Notes under the pieces: generated by a model
What the model saw: the letters and a program-made list of their open reading frames with translations, nothing else
Database searches by the model: none
Told to the model about the DNA's origin: nothing
In this document: in pieces, positions 48,562 through 57,397 of the stretch
Layout: every line of letters begins with the position of its first letter
Position numbering within the stretch: position 1 is the stretch's first letter
Source of the DNA: JBEIHX01 sp040381075
GTDB lineage: Bacteria > Pseudomonadota > Alphaproteobacteria > Caulobacterales > Aquidulcibacteraceae
Direction of reading: 5' to 3'
Assembly (NCBI GenBank): GCA_040381075.1
Contig: JBEIHX010000004.1
Coordinates: 62,001 to 126,000 of the forward strand
DNA: 64,000 nt
Made by a program: the position numbers and the translations under genes

Positions 48562-49677
48562 TCAGGCCGCGTTGCGTTGCTCCAGGCGCTTGACCAGCTT
48601 CTCCTTCCACACCGGCGGGGCCCCGGCCTGCACCGCGAGAAGCTTGGCGCGCCGGTAGTAAAGGTGACAGTCCACCGCCCAGGTGAACCCCATGCCTCCG
48701 TGGGTCTGAATATTCTCTTTCGAGGCAAGGTGATAAGCCTCGGTCGCGGCCACCCGCGCAGCAGCCGCCGCAAGCGGAAGCTCAGCCGCGTCGGTGGACA
48801 GGGCCCAGGCCCCGTAGAAGGCGTTTGACCGCGCGACCTCGATCGCAACGTACATGTCCGCCAGCTTGTGCTTGATCGCCTGGAATGACCCAATCTGACG
48901 CGAGAAGGCATACCGGTTCTTGGCGTAGTCAACGGCCATCTCAAGACACGCCTGCGCGCCGCCGATCTGCTCGAACGCAAGCAGGGCTGCAGCGCGGTCG
49001 ACAATGGCTTCCGCCATCACCCAGCCCTCACCCGCCGCGCCAAGCCTTTCGGCCTTGACCTTGTCAAACGTCAGGCGGGCATGACCGCGCGACGGATCCA
49101 GGGTCTTGACCGTCTCGCGGCCAACCCCGGCGGCGGCGAGATCGACCAGAACTAGGCTGAGCCCCGACCCTTCGCGCGCCAGAACGACGGCATGGGTCGC
49201 GATATCCCCATCGGTGACGGGGATCTTCACCCCGGACAGGCTCGCGCCGTCAAAACTCGCCGTTATGGAACCCGGCGTCGGCGCGCCTGGCCCTTCCGAC
49301 ACCGCCCAACAGCCAATCACCTCGCCAGCCGCCGCCTTGGGCAGAACCGCAGCCTTCTGGGTCGGCGAGCCGGCGCACATCACGGCTTCGGCGAAAAAGT
49401 AGACCGTGGAGGAAAACGGAATGGGCGCAAGCGCCCGGCCCATCTCCTCCGCCAGCACGCACAGCTCCAGGCGTCCAAGCCCAAGGCCGCCAAACTCCTC
49501 CGGAATGGCCACACCCAGCCAGCCGAGGTCGGCGACCTGGCGCCACAGCGCAGCGTCATAACTCCTCGCCCCATCTTCAAGCACAGCGCGCACCGCCGCG
49601 GCGGAGCTCTTGTCCGCCAGGAACTTCCTCGCCTGATCCTTCAGCGCCTTTTGGTCGTCCGAGAAGTCGAAGTTCAT
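48562..49677 (-). CDS. Acyl-CoA dehydrogenase
   Basis: 371 residues from the ATG at 49677 (MNFDFSDDQKALKDQARKFL), the usual family start; upstream in-frame sequence is not protein-like. It contains IPEEFGGLGLGRLELCVLAE, RYAFSRQIGSFQAIKHKLAD and IQTHGGMGFTWAVDCHLYYR. It resembles the shorter, alpha-subunit-like partners of two-subunit acyl-CoA dehydrogenases used on bulky substrates, though no partner gene is adjacent. Divergent from ligA. Confidence 0.9.
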   Translation of the reverse strand: MNFDFSDDQKALKDQARKFLADKSSAAAVRAVLEDGARSYDAALWRQVADLGWLGVAIPEEFGGLGLGRLELCVLAEEMGRALAPIPFSSTVYFFAEAVMCAGSPTQKAAVLPKAAAGEVIGCWAVSEGPGAPTPGSITASFDGASLSGVKIPVTDGDIATHAVVLAREGSGLSLVLVDLAAAGVGRETVKTLDPSRGHARLTFDKVKAERLGAAGEGWVMAEAIVDRAAALLAFEQIGGAQACLEMAVDYAKNRYAFSRQIGSFQAIKHKLADMYVAIEVARSNAFYGAWALSTDAAELPLAAAAARVAATEAYHLASKENIQTHGGMGFTWAVDCHLYYRRAKLLAVQAGAPPVWKEKLVKRLEQRNAA

Positions 49678-49813
49678 CGCACCTGGCCTCCCTCGTGCGG
49701 CCGGAAGCCGCGACTGGTCGCTACAACCATAGCGCTCCCGCCGGAGCGGGGAAGCCTGACGCAACGGCATGGCGCCGCTTGCCACTCAGCGCAACGGCAG
49801 TTAGTCGCCTCGC

Positions 49814-52237
49814 ATGAGCACGCACGCACACCCGCAATCCAGCGGACCTGCCGACAAACCGGTTGTCGAGCTGACCGAAGCAGAGGCCGCGATCGAACTC
49901 GCACGCCTCGCCGAGGCGATCGCCGAGGCCGACCAGCTCTACTATGAACACAGCCGGCCAAGCCTGAGCGATGCAGCCTACGATGCGATGAAGGCCCGCA
50001 ACCAGGCGATCGAAGCCCGCTTCGCACACCTCAAGCGCATCGACAGCCCATCCGAACGGATTGGCGCAGCGCCCGCGCGCGGCTTCGCCAAAGTCGCCCA
50101 CAGCGTCCCCATGCTGTCGCTCGACAACGCCTTCAGCGACACCGACGTCGCCGACTTCCTCGCCCGCGCACGCCGCTTTCTCGGCTGGGACGACGCCCAG
50201 CCGATCGCCTGCACCGCAGAACCCAAGATCGACGGTCTGTCGCTCAATGCGCGCTATGTGCGGGGTGAACTGGTGCAGGCCGCGACACGCGGCGACGGGC
50301 GGGAGGGCGAGGATGTGACTGCCAATGTGCGCACCATTCGCGCCATTCCCCACCGGCTGGCCGGGGACGCCTGGCCCGATCTGCTTGACGTGCGTGGCGA
50401 GGTCTACTTCAGCCACGCCGACTTCGCCGCCATGAACGAGGCGCAGCGCGCAGCAGGCGAGGAGCCCTACGCCAACCCCCGCAACGCCGCATCGGGCGCG
50501 CTGCGCCAGATTGATCCCGGGGAAACCGCGCGCCGGCCATTGAAGTTTTTCGCCTACGCATGGGGCGAGGCGTCGGCCCAGTTCGCCGACACCCAGATGG
50601 AGGCGATCCGCCGATTTGCAGACTGGGGCCTGCCCACCAACCCGGACATGCGTCTGTGCGCGGATGAAAGCGCCATGCTCGCGCATTATCGTTTGCTTGC
50701 AGAGCGCCGGGCGGGGCTCGGCTACGATATCGATGGCGTCGTCTACAAGGTCAACGACATCGCCCTGCAGAAACGTCTGGGCGTGGTGACGCGCTTCCCG
50801 CGCTGGGCGATCGCGCACAAGTTTCCGCCTGAGCAGGCGGTCACGGTGCTGCGCGGCATCGACATCCAGGTTGGGCGCACCGGCGCGCTCGCGCCGGTCG
50901 CCAAACTTGAACCGGTGACGGTGGGCGGCGTCGTGGTGTCGAATGCAACGCTGCACAACGAAGACTATATCCGCGGCGTGGACAACTCCGGCGCGCCAAT
51001 CCGCGACGGCAAGGATATCCGCACCGGCGACCACGTGGTGGTGCAGCGCGCCGGCGACGTCATCCCGCAGATCGTTGACGTGCTCCTGCACAGGCGCGCG
51101 CCCGACAGCAAGCCATTCGTCTTTCCCCAGGTCTGTCCCTGCCCACTGAAGACGCCAGCCATCCGCGCCTTCAATGAAGCGGCCGGGCGTGAAGATTCCG
51201 TGCGACGTTGTACCGGAGCGTTCGCCTGCCCCTACCAGCGGGTGGAACACCTCAAACACTTCGCCTCACGCCGCGCAATGGATATCGAAGGCCTCGGAGC
51301 CAAACAGATCGAAGCGCTTTTCGCCGACGGCCTGATCCAGGAACCAGCCGATATCTTTACCCTGTCGCGCCGTCAGGCGGCCGGCGAGGTGGATCTGCGC
51401 ACGCGCGAGGGCTATGGCGAGACAAGCATCGCCAATCTGTTCGCCGCAATCGAAGCCAGACGTTCCGTCGACTTCGAGCGGTTCCTGTTTGCGCTGGGCG
51501 TGCGCGACATCGGAGAAACAACCGCAGGCCTTCTGGCGCGCCACGCCGGCCTCTGGTCCGGCCTGGAAGAGCTGGTGAAGGCGGCCGGGCAAGACCGGCC
51601 GGGCCCAGCCTATCGGGCCTTTGAAGCAACCAGCCATGTCGGCGAGAAGGCATTGCAGGCGCTGCTCGACCGATTTGCGGACGAAAGCGCCCAGCCGCCG
51701 GCTGCGGATCTGTTCAGCGAAACCGCACCGGTCCTTGCAAGCCTCGGCCTCAGGGAATTGAAAAAACCCGCCATCGCGGCCCTCGCCCGGCAGTGGCCGG
51801 CCTGGCGGGATTTCGCCGAGGCCGCCCGGTCAGCTGCGCGCAGCAGGCCAGGCCCCGCCTATCGCGCATTCGCCGCACTTGATGGCCTCGGCGAGGTTGC
51901 GCTCGATGCGCTGCTCGACTTCTTCGCCGAAGACCACAACCGGGCGGTCCTTGACCGATTGCTCGCAGAAGTCACCGTGCGTCCCGCCGCCCGTCCACGC
52001 TCCGACAGCGCCGTCGCAGGCAAGACTATCGTGTTTACCGGAACCCTCGAAAAGATGACCCGCGACGAAGCCAAGGCGCGGGCTGTCGCGCTCGGGGCCA
52101 AGGTGGCGGGCTCGGTATCGGCCAAGACCGATCTCGTGGTCGCTGGTCCCGGCGCCGGGAGCAAACTCGCCGACGCACAAAGGCATGCCGTGGCGGTCAT
52201 CAGCGAGGACGAGTGGCTGGCGCTGATCGGCGCCTGA
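49814..52237 (+). CDS. ligA: NAD-dependent DNA ligase
   Basis: 807 residues, longer than the 670-residue E. coli enzyme. Order: Ia domain (VDLTEAEAAIEL-like start, YYEHSRPSLSDAAYDAMK), adenylation domain with K138 in EPKIDG, OB domain (GRTGALAPVAKLEPVTVGG), zinc finger cysteines around 434-466, helix-hairpin-helix region, and a BRCT domain from about residue 735 (TIVFTGTLEKMTRDEAKA). The extra length is largely an internal duplication in the HhH region: RPGPAYRAF followed by a helix pair occurs at 595 and again at 678. It seals nicks in replication and repair. Confidence 0.97.
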   Translation: MSTHAHPQSSGPADKPVVELTEAEAAIELARLAEAIAEADQLYYEHSRPSLSDAAYDAMKARNQAIEARFAHLKRIDSPSERIGAAPARGFAKVAHSVPMLSLDNAFSDTDVADFLARARRFLGWDDAQPIACTAEPKIDGLSLNARYVRGELVQAATRGDGREGEDVTANVRTIRAIPHRLAGDAWPDLLDVRGEVYFSHADFAAMNEAQRAAGEEPYANPRNAASGALRQIDPGETARRPLKFFAYAWGEASAQFADTQMEAIRRFADWGLPTNPDMRLCADESAMLAHYRLLAERRAGLGYDIDGVVYKVNDIALQKRLGVVTRFPRWAIAHKFPPEQAVTVLRGIDIQVGRTGALAPVAKLEPVTVGGVVVSNATLHNEDYIRGVDNSGAPIRDGKDIRTGDHVVVQRAGDVIPQIVDVLLHRRAPDSKPFVFPQVCPCPLKTPAIRAFNEAAGREDSVRRCTGAFACPYQRVEHLKHFASRRAMDIEGLGAKQIEALFADGLIQEPADIFTLSRRQAAGEVDLRTREGYGETSIANLFAAIEARRSVDFERFLFALGVRDIGETTAGLLARHAGLWSGLEELVKAAGQDRPGPAYRAFEATSHVGEKALQALLDRFADESAQPPAADLFSETAPVLASLGLRELKKPAIAALARQWPAWRDFAEAARSAARSRPGPAYRAFAALDGLGEVALDALLDFFAEDHNRAVLDRLLAEVTVRPAARPRSDSAVAGKTIVFTGTLEKMTRDEAKARAVALGAKVAGSVSAKTDLVVAGPGAGSKLADAQRHAVAVISEDEWLALIGA

Positions 52238-52325
52238 AGCAGGCTGCAGCCCTACCCTCGCGGGACGGCGCGCGCGCTCTATATGCTGCCGGGGGCCGCT
52301 CGGCCCGCGAGGAAAGAACGCCATC

Positions 52326-53105
52326 GTGGAGCCGCCGGACCAGAGCCTCCCCAGCGATCAGACGCCGCGCTTCGGGCGCTACGCCGCGCGATATCAGGCC
52401 TATCGCCCGGCCTATCCCGACGCCGTCTTCCATCGTCTGGTCGCCGCTGCAGGACCGCCGCTCGCCCATGCCGTCGACCTGGGCGCAGGCACCGGCCAGG
52501 CCACCGGGGGGCTGCTCACGCGCTTCGCGCATGTCAGCGCTGTCGAACCAGACCCGGATATGGCGGCCCTGCTGCCGAGGCATCCCCGCCTCAGCGTGCA
52601 TCCGCGCTCCGCTGAAGCAGTCGAGTTTCCGGCCGGCGCGGTGGACTGCGTGCTGGCGGCGACTGCGTTCCACTGGATGGACGCCGAACGGGTCTGCGCC
52701 CGCATCGCCGGGTGGCTGAGACCAGGCGGAGCTTTCATGGCGGTCGCCTTCTCCCGTCCACAGGCCGCGTCCGGGGCCGTCGGCGACGTCCTGGCGCGCT
52801 ACAATGCGCTCTGGCGCAGCCGCATGCATGACCGGCTCAGCGACTGGCGGGCCTACGGCGATCTGATCACCGAAAGCCAGGCATTCACGAGCGTGAAGCC
52901 ATTCGAAATCTACGCGGATTTCACCTGGACGCCGGAGCAGACCGCCGGTTTCCTGCTGTCCACGTCCTATGCATCCGCCTACGCGCTCGCAACCGGCGAT
53001 GAAGAGGCGCATCAAAAGGAACTTGTCGACGCGCTGGCCGCTGCAGCGCCCGACGGCATGATCGCGCTGCGGCTGCCGCTGGAGGGAGCACTGGCGCAGA
53101 TCTGA
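52326..53105 (+). CDS. Class I SAM-dependent methyltransferase
   Basis: 259 residues from a GTG at 52326 with GAGGAAAG upstream. AVDLGAGTGQATGGLL is SAM motif I; AVEPDPDMAALL the acidic loop; AATAFHWMDAERVCARIAGWLRPGG the motif II-III region. The pattern AYRPAYPDAVFHRLV and AFHWMD belongs to the Methyltransf_11-type group related to trans-aconitate and UbiE-like enzymes. Substrate unknown. It stands between ligA and the metal-type operon. Confidence 0.88.
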   Translation: MEPPDQSLPSDQTPRFGRYAARYQAYRPAYPDAVFHRLVAAAGPPLAHAVDLGAGTGQATGGLLTRFAHVSAVEPDPDMAALLPRHPRLSVHPRSAEAVEFPAGAVDCVLAATAFHWMDAERVCARIAGWLRPGGAFMAVAFSRPQAASGAVGDVLARYNALWRSRMHDRLSDWRAYGDLITESQAFTSVKPFEIYADFTWTPEQTAGFLLSTSYASAYALATGDEEAHQKELVDALAAAAPDGMIALRLPLEGALAQI

Positions 53106-53530
53106 CGCCGCGCGGCGAACAGACAGCGTTCCGTTCCCCCGGCCCGTGAGCCGGATGCGGCTCAGCAGGCCGATCACGACCACCCGCCGCGGCTGTAATC
53201 CCCGACCTTGGCCAGCGTGGTCGCCGTCAGGACCGCCCACTGTGCGGGCGGGATGCAGGTTGGGGGGACGGTTTCCGGGCGGATCGCGCCTGTTTGCAGA
53301 TCTGGCAGCTGGATGGCGGCGCGCCGGATGACCGGCCCCTGGACGCAGGCGCGCCGTTGGAGGTGCGCCCGAGGGAGGGGTGCAACGGTCTGCCGGCCGG
53401 CGCATGTGCGCAAGGCATTGCGCCGACCCCCGGTGCGCGGGCATGGTCGCACGCCGCCCACGCCTGGGTGATGGGCGCCGGCCCGTGCGTACGTCGCGCC
53501 GGGTCGAGATCCGCCGCAGCGCAGGACGTC
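53106..53530. other. Intergenic region upstream of the ABC operon
   Basis: GC-rich sequence with no credible gene. The ATPase frame stays open back to 53294, but the extra residues are not family-like. I looked for an AT-rich palindrome of the Zur type before the ATPase gene and did not see one. Confidence 0.45.
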
Positions 53531-54178
53531 ATGATCGAGGTTGAAAATCTTGAGCTGACCGCCGGCGGGCGCACCGTGCTGCGCCTGGCCGCGTGGTCGA
53601 CGCCACCGGGACGCCACACCCTGGTGCTCGGGCCGTCAGGGTCGGGCAAGACAACGCTGCTGCATGCCCTCGCCGGTCTGCGCCGCCCGGCGGCCGGACG
53701 CATCCTCATCGCCGGTCAGGATCTGTCAGGTCTCGGCGCCGCAGCGCTTGATCGCTTCCGCGGCCGGACCATTGGCTATGTGTTCCAGAACCTGCGGCTG
53801 ATCCAGTCCTTGAGCGTGCGTGACAACCTGCGCCTCGCCCAGTCCCTCGCTGGGCAAAAACCTGATCCGACGCACATCGATGACCTGCTGGCGCGCCTGC
53901 AGATCAGCCATCTGGCTGACCGCCTGCCGCGCCAGGCCAGCCAGGGCGAGAGCCAGCGCGCCGCCGTGGCGCGCGCGCTCGCCGCCCGGCCGCGCCTGGT
54001 GTTCGCCGACGAGCCGACCAGCGCGCTCGACGACAGCGCGACAGGGCGCGTTGCGCGCCTGCTGCGCGCCGAAGCCGACGCCTGCGGGGCGACCCTCGTC
54101 ATCGCAACCCACGATCAGCGGCTCAAGGACCTGTTCCCGGACCGCCTGGAGCTCGCCGCCCCGGAGGCTGCGCCATGA
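53531..54178 (+). CDS. ABC transporter ATP-binding protein, MacB/LolD-like
   Basis: 215 residues from the ATG at 53531 (MIEVENLELTAGGRTVLRLA). Walker A is GPSGSGKTT (36-44); the Q-loop is YVFQNLRLI; Walker B is LVFADEPTSALDD, and the H-loop is VIATHDQRL. The signature, usually LSGGQ, reads ASQGES. It is the cytoplasmic ATPase for the FtsX-like permease encoded next (ATGA overlap). Similar ATPase-permease-DUF3299 sets occur in zinc-limitation regulons, for example PA4063-PA4066 of Pseudomonas aeruginosa (from memory). Confidence 0.9.
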   Translation: MIEVENLELTAGGRTVLRLAAWSTPPGRHTLVLGPSGSGKTTLLHALAGLRRPAAGRILIAGQDLSGLGAAALDRFRGRTIGYVFQNLRLIQSLSVRDNLRLAQSLAGQKPDPTHIDDLLARLQISHLADRLPRQASQGESQRAAVARALAARPRLVFADEPTSALDDSATGRVARLLRAEADACGATLVIATHDQRLKDLFPDRLELAAPEAAP

Positions 54179-55452
54179 ACGCCTGGGGCCTCGCTCTGGC
54201 AAGCCTGTGGGACCGGCGTCTCTCCACAGCCTTGCATGCCGTGCTGTTCGCCCTCGGGGTGATGGCTGCGGTCGCGCTGGTCCTGTTCACGACAGCGCTC
54301 TCCGACAACCTGTCGAAAAACGCCCGCGGCGTCGATCTCGTCGTCGGCGCCAAAGGCAGCCCGCTCCAGCTCATTCTCTCCAGCATCTTCCAGGTCGATG
54401 TTCCCACGGGCAACATCACAGCGGTCGACGCCGCGCGCATCGCGGCCGATCCGCTTGTGAAAAAAGCAATTCCCCTGGCCCTTGGCGATTCTTTCCGCGG
54501 CGCGCGGGTCGTGGGCAGCACGCACGACTATGTGGACCATTTTGGCGGCGAACTGGCCGAAGGCAGGATGTTCGCCGCCCCCTACGAAGCCGTGATCGGC
54601 GCGCAGGCGCAGCAGCGCATCGGCATTGCGGTCGGTGATCGGTTCCAATCCGCCCACGGACTCGGTGATGGCGGGACGGCGCATCCCGGCCATGAAACCG
54701 TGATCGTCGGCCGCCTCAAGCCGACCCGCACCGTGCTCGACCGGGTTATCGTGACGCCGGTTGAAACCGTCCAGATGATGCACGCCATCCATCCGGCCGA
54801 TGAAGCTGAAAGCGCGCCAGCGGCGAAGGCTGGCGAGGCGGCGCATGACCATGCTGGCGGGGGCGGCATGGCCCATCCGCCCGGCGCCCACGCCGAGGAC
54901 GCCTACCCCGATGAGGTCACTGCGCTGCTCATCCAGTACCGTACGCCGATGGCCGCGGTCCGCCTGCCCGCACGGATCAATCGCACCACCGCCATGATGG
55001 CGGCCTCGCCAGCCCTTGAGACCACCCGACTGTTCGACCTGCTCGGCGTCGGCTTCGACCTCATTTCCGCCTTCGCCTGGCTGCTCGTTGCAGCCGCAGC
55101 CGTCAGCGTGTTCGTCGCCATGCTCCAGGTCGCACGCGAAAGACGGGGCGACGTGGCGCTGATGCGCGTCATGGGCGCGTCGCGCGCACGGGTGCTGTCG
55201 CAGATCCTGCTGGAGGGCCTCATCGTCGCGGCGATCGGCGCTGCGCTCGGCGTGGCGGCCGCCTACGGTCTCATGGCCAGCCTCGGCGGGATCTCTGATC
55301 AGGCGCAGGCCTTCGCCGCCGGGGCGCTTGTCTGGCGCTGGGAGATCGGCTGGATCCTGGCCGGAGCGCTCGCCGCCGGGGCCGCCGCCGCCCTGGCGCC
55401 GGGCCTGCTTGCCTACCGCGCGGATCTGGCGGACACCCTCGCCAGGGCGTAA
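54175..55452 (+). CDS. FtsX/MacB-type ABC transporter permease with histidine-rich periplasmic loop
   Basis: 425 residues. One membrane helix near the N-terminus (AVLFALGVMAAVALVLFTTA), a large periplasmic domain (about 45-285), then three helices in the FtsX domain (FDLISAFAWLLVAAAAVSVF, ILLEGLIVAAIGAALGVAAA and the last near 390-415). The periplasmic domain contains a histidine-rich stretch at about 204-239 (HDHAGGGGMAHPPGAHAED), suggesting metal binding. Such permeases move substrates or do mechanical work from the periplasm rather than importing ions. The set probably functions in zinc homeostasis. Confidence 0.9.
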   Translation: MNAWGLALASLWDRRLSTALHAVLFALGVMAAVALVLFTTALSDNLSKNARGVDLVVGAKGSPLQLILSSIFQVDVPTGNITAVDAARIAADPLVKKAIPLALGDSFRGARVVGSTHDYVDHFGGELAEGRMFAAPYEAVIGAQAQQRIGIAVGDRFQSAHGLGDGGTAHPGHETVIVGRLKPTRTVLDRVIVTPVETVQMMHAIHPADEAESAPAAKAGEAAHDHAGGGGMAHPPGAHAEDAYPDEVTALLIQYRTPMAAVRLPARINRTTAMMAASPALETTRLFDLLGVGFDLISAFAWLLVAAAAVSVFVAMLQVARERRGDVALMRVMGASRARVLSQILLEGLIVAAIGAALGVAAAYGLMASLGGISDQAQAFAAGALVWRWEIGWILAGALAAGAAAALAPGLLAYRADLADTLARA

Positions 55453-55487
55453 GTTGCCCGCTCCACACCCAATCGCACCCTGAGGCC

Positions 55488-56285
55488 ATGATGGCGACAG
55501 TCCCTCACGTCGGCGTTTCTCCCACACCCCATCAGTCAATCGCCGCCCGGTCAGACGGCGCAGGCGCCATCGCGTCGCACGAGATGGCCGTGGCAAAGCT
55601 TGGATTGGGCAAAATCTCCTCAGGTCGTGACCTGGCGCGCGCAGCCCTGTGGGGAGCGCGCACCCTGGCCAGCCGCACAATGCGGTCGGCGACAGCGGGC
55701 GGCGCTGGCGTGAAGGCCGGCGCCATCCTCCTGCTCGGCGTCCTCGCCGCAGGCGTCCTGGCGACGGCGTCAGGCCGGGCGGCCGAGGCCCAGACCAAAG
55801 CGCTGGACGCTCCAGGCTACCAGTCCCATCCCGGACAGACCTGGACCACAGCCCCGACCCCGCGCGGGGCCATCAGCTGGGAGCTGCTCGGCCAGACAAA
55901 GGAGGTCGAGAAGGTCGACGCCAACCGGTTTTCCTATGTCGCCCCGGTCTTTCCCGACGCGGTCAAGGCGCTGAACGGCAAGACTATCCGCATCAACGGC
56001 TACATGATGCCGCTCGAGGAAACGAAAACGCAGAACCACTTCATTCTGATGGCCTACCCGCCCTCCTGCCCATTCTGCATGACTGCCGGGCCGGCGTTTC
56101 TGATCGAGGTGAAAGCCTCCAGGCCATTCAATTTCAGCTACGACGCGGTGCTTGTGGAGGGCAAAATGAACCTTATCTACCGCGACGACACCGGCTTCTT
56201 CTATCGCCTGACCGAGGCGCGGCCGGCGCCTGCGCGCACCTCGGAACTGCGCGTCGATCCCAGCCTGCAACGAGCCCTGCCATGA
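55488..56285 (+). CDS. Exported DUF3299 domain protein
   Basis: 265 residues from 55488. The ATG at 55680 gives a normal signal peptide (AGAILLLGVLAAGVLATASG) and may be the true start, since 64 residues before a signal sequence would be unusual. The mature part has the DUF3299 pattern: NGKTIRINGYMMPLEETK, FILMAYPPSCPFC with C194 and C197, and IYRDDTGFFYRLTEA. The cysteine pair could bind a metal or form a disulfide. DUF3299 proteins are often encoded with MacB-like transporters in zinc-responsive loci. It overlaps the COG0523 gene by ATGA. Confidence 0.85.
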   Translation: MMATVPHVGVSPTPHQSIAARSDGAGAIASHEMAVAKLGLGKISSGRDLARAALWGARTLASRTMRSATAGGAGVKAGAILLLGVLAAGVLATASGRAAEAQTKALDAPGYQSHPGQTWTTAPTPRGAISWELLGQTKEVEKVDANRFSYVAPVFPDAVKALNGKTIRINGYMMPLEETKTQNHFILMAYPPSCPFCMTAGPAFLIEVKASRPFNFSYDAVLVEGKMNLIYRDDTGFFYRLTEARPAPARTSELRVDPSLQRALP

Positions 56286-57397
56286 GCGAACAGACCCCTG
56301 TCACCGTCCTCACCGGTTTCCTTGGCGCGGGCAAGACAACGCTTCTCAACCGCATCCTGACCGAGAACCACGGCAAGCGCTACGCCGTGATCGTCAATGA
56401 ATTCGGGGAAATCGGCATCGACAACGATCTTGTGGTCGACGCCGATGAAGAAATCTTTGAAATGAACAACGGCTGCATCTGCTGCACTGTGCGCGGCGAC
56501 CTTATCCACATTCTCTCCGGACTGATGAAACGCAAGGGAAAGTTCGACGCCATCCTCGTGGAAACCACCGGTCTTGCCGATCCAGCACCCGTGGCGCAGA
56601 CCTTTTTCCTCGACGAAGAGGTTAAACGACGCACGCGGCTAGACGCCATTCTGACGGTCGCAGACGCCCTCAATCTTGAGGCGCGCCTCGCTGACAGCGA
56701 GAAGGCGCTTGAGCAGATCGCTTTCGCCGATGTCATCCTGCTCAACAAAACCGACCTCGTCAGCCAGGATGACCTGGCCCGGGTCGAGCAGCGCATCCGC
56801 GCAATCAATCCGACAGCCCGGGTGGTGCGCACACAACGCTGCGCAGCGCCGCTGGACGCCGTCCTGGACCAGGGGGCGTTCGACCTGCAACGCATCCTCG
56901 ACGTCGATCCGCATTTCCTGTGCGACCACGATCACCTCGATCATCACCACGATCATCACCACGATCATCATCACGGTCATCACCACGGACATGAACACGG
57001 CCATGGCGACACAGGGCATGGCGATGGCCATGACCAACACGCCCCTGCGGGCGATGGCCTGCATGACCAAGCGTCCGGCCAGGCCCAGGGCGGGCATCTT
57101 GACGACATCCAGTCGGTCTCTCTGTCGACGGACAAGCCGCTCGACAGGATGAAACTGCAGTCCTGGCTCGCCGGCCTCGCCCAGGAGCAAGGCCCCCAGA
57201 TCCTGCGCTGGAAAGGCATTCTGAACGCCCAGGGCGAGGACCGCCGACTGGTCTTCCAGGGCGTTCACATGGTGCTGGAAATGGACTGGCAGCGCGCCTG
57301 GCGTCCCGGCGAAGCCCGCATCTCACGCGCCGTCTTCATCGGCCGCGATCTGCCCCGCGACGTCCTGAAGGCCGGATTCGAGGCCTGCATCGCGTGA
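56282..57397 (+). CDS. COG0523 family GTPase (CobW/ZNG1-like metallochaperone)
   Basis: 371 residues from the ATG at 56282. The P-loop GFLGAGKTT is at 12-20, the metal-binding C65-x-C67-C68 in NNGCICCTV, then ETTGLADP and LLNKTDLV (GTP specificity). A histidine-rich segment at about 211-253 is built on HHHD/HHHG repeats. The C-terminal CobW domain includes LRWKGIL and VHMVLE. Proteins of this family transfer zinc (or cobalt) to client enzymes using GTP. With the ABC genes and DUF3299 it points to zinc supply. It overlaps the WD40 gene by GTGA. Confidence 0.93.
   Translation: MSEQTPVTVLTGFLGAGKTTLLNRILTENHGKRYAVIVNEFGEIGIDNDLVVDADEEIFEMNNGCICCTVRGDLIHILSGLMKRKGKFDAILVETTGLADPAPVAQTFFLDEEVKRRTRLDAILTVADALNLEARLADSEKALEQIAFADVILLNKTDLVSQDDLARVEQRIRAINPTARVVRTQRCAAPLDAVLDQGAFDLQRILDVDPHFLCDHDHLDHHHDHHHDHHHGHHHGHEHGHGDTGHGDGHDQHAPAGDGLHDQASGQAQGGHLDDIQSVSLSTDKPLDRMKLQSWLAGLAQEQGPQILRWKGILNAQGEDRRLVFQGVHMVLEMDWQRAWRPGEARISRAVFIGRDLPRDVLKAGFEACIA

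Noticed and set aside
49721..51259. Minus-strand ORF of 512 codons
   Set aside because: Antisense of ligA, whose motifs are clear.
53106..53530. Zur-type operator before the metal operon
   Set aside because: I looked for an AT-rich palindrome and found only GC-rich sequence; zinc control remains an inference from gene content.
53294..53530. N-terminal extension of the ABC ATPase
   Set aside because: The frame is open but the residues are unlike any ATPase N-terminus; the ATG at 53531 begins the normal MIEVENL-type start.
54115..55680. Minus-strand ORF of 521 codons
   Set aside because: Antisense of the FtsX-like permease and its flanks; composition is arginine/glycine-rich with no motif.
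56931..57012. CATCACCACGAT-like repeats as a minisatellite
   Set aside because: They keep the reading frame and encode the histidine-rich arm expected in many COG0523 proteins.
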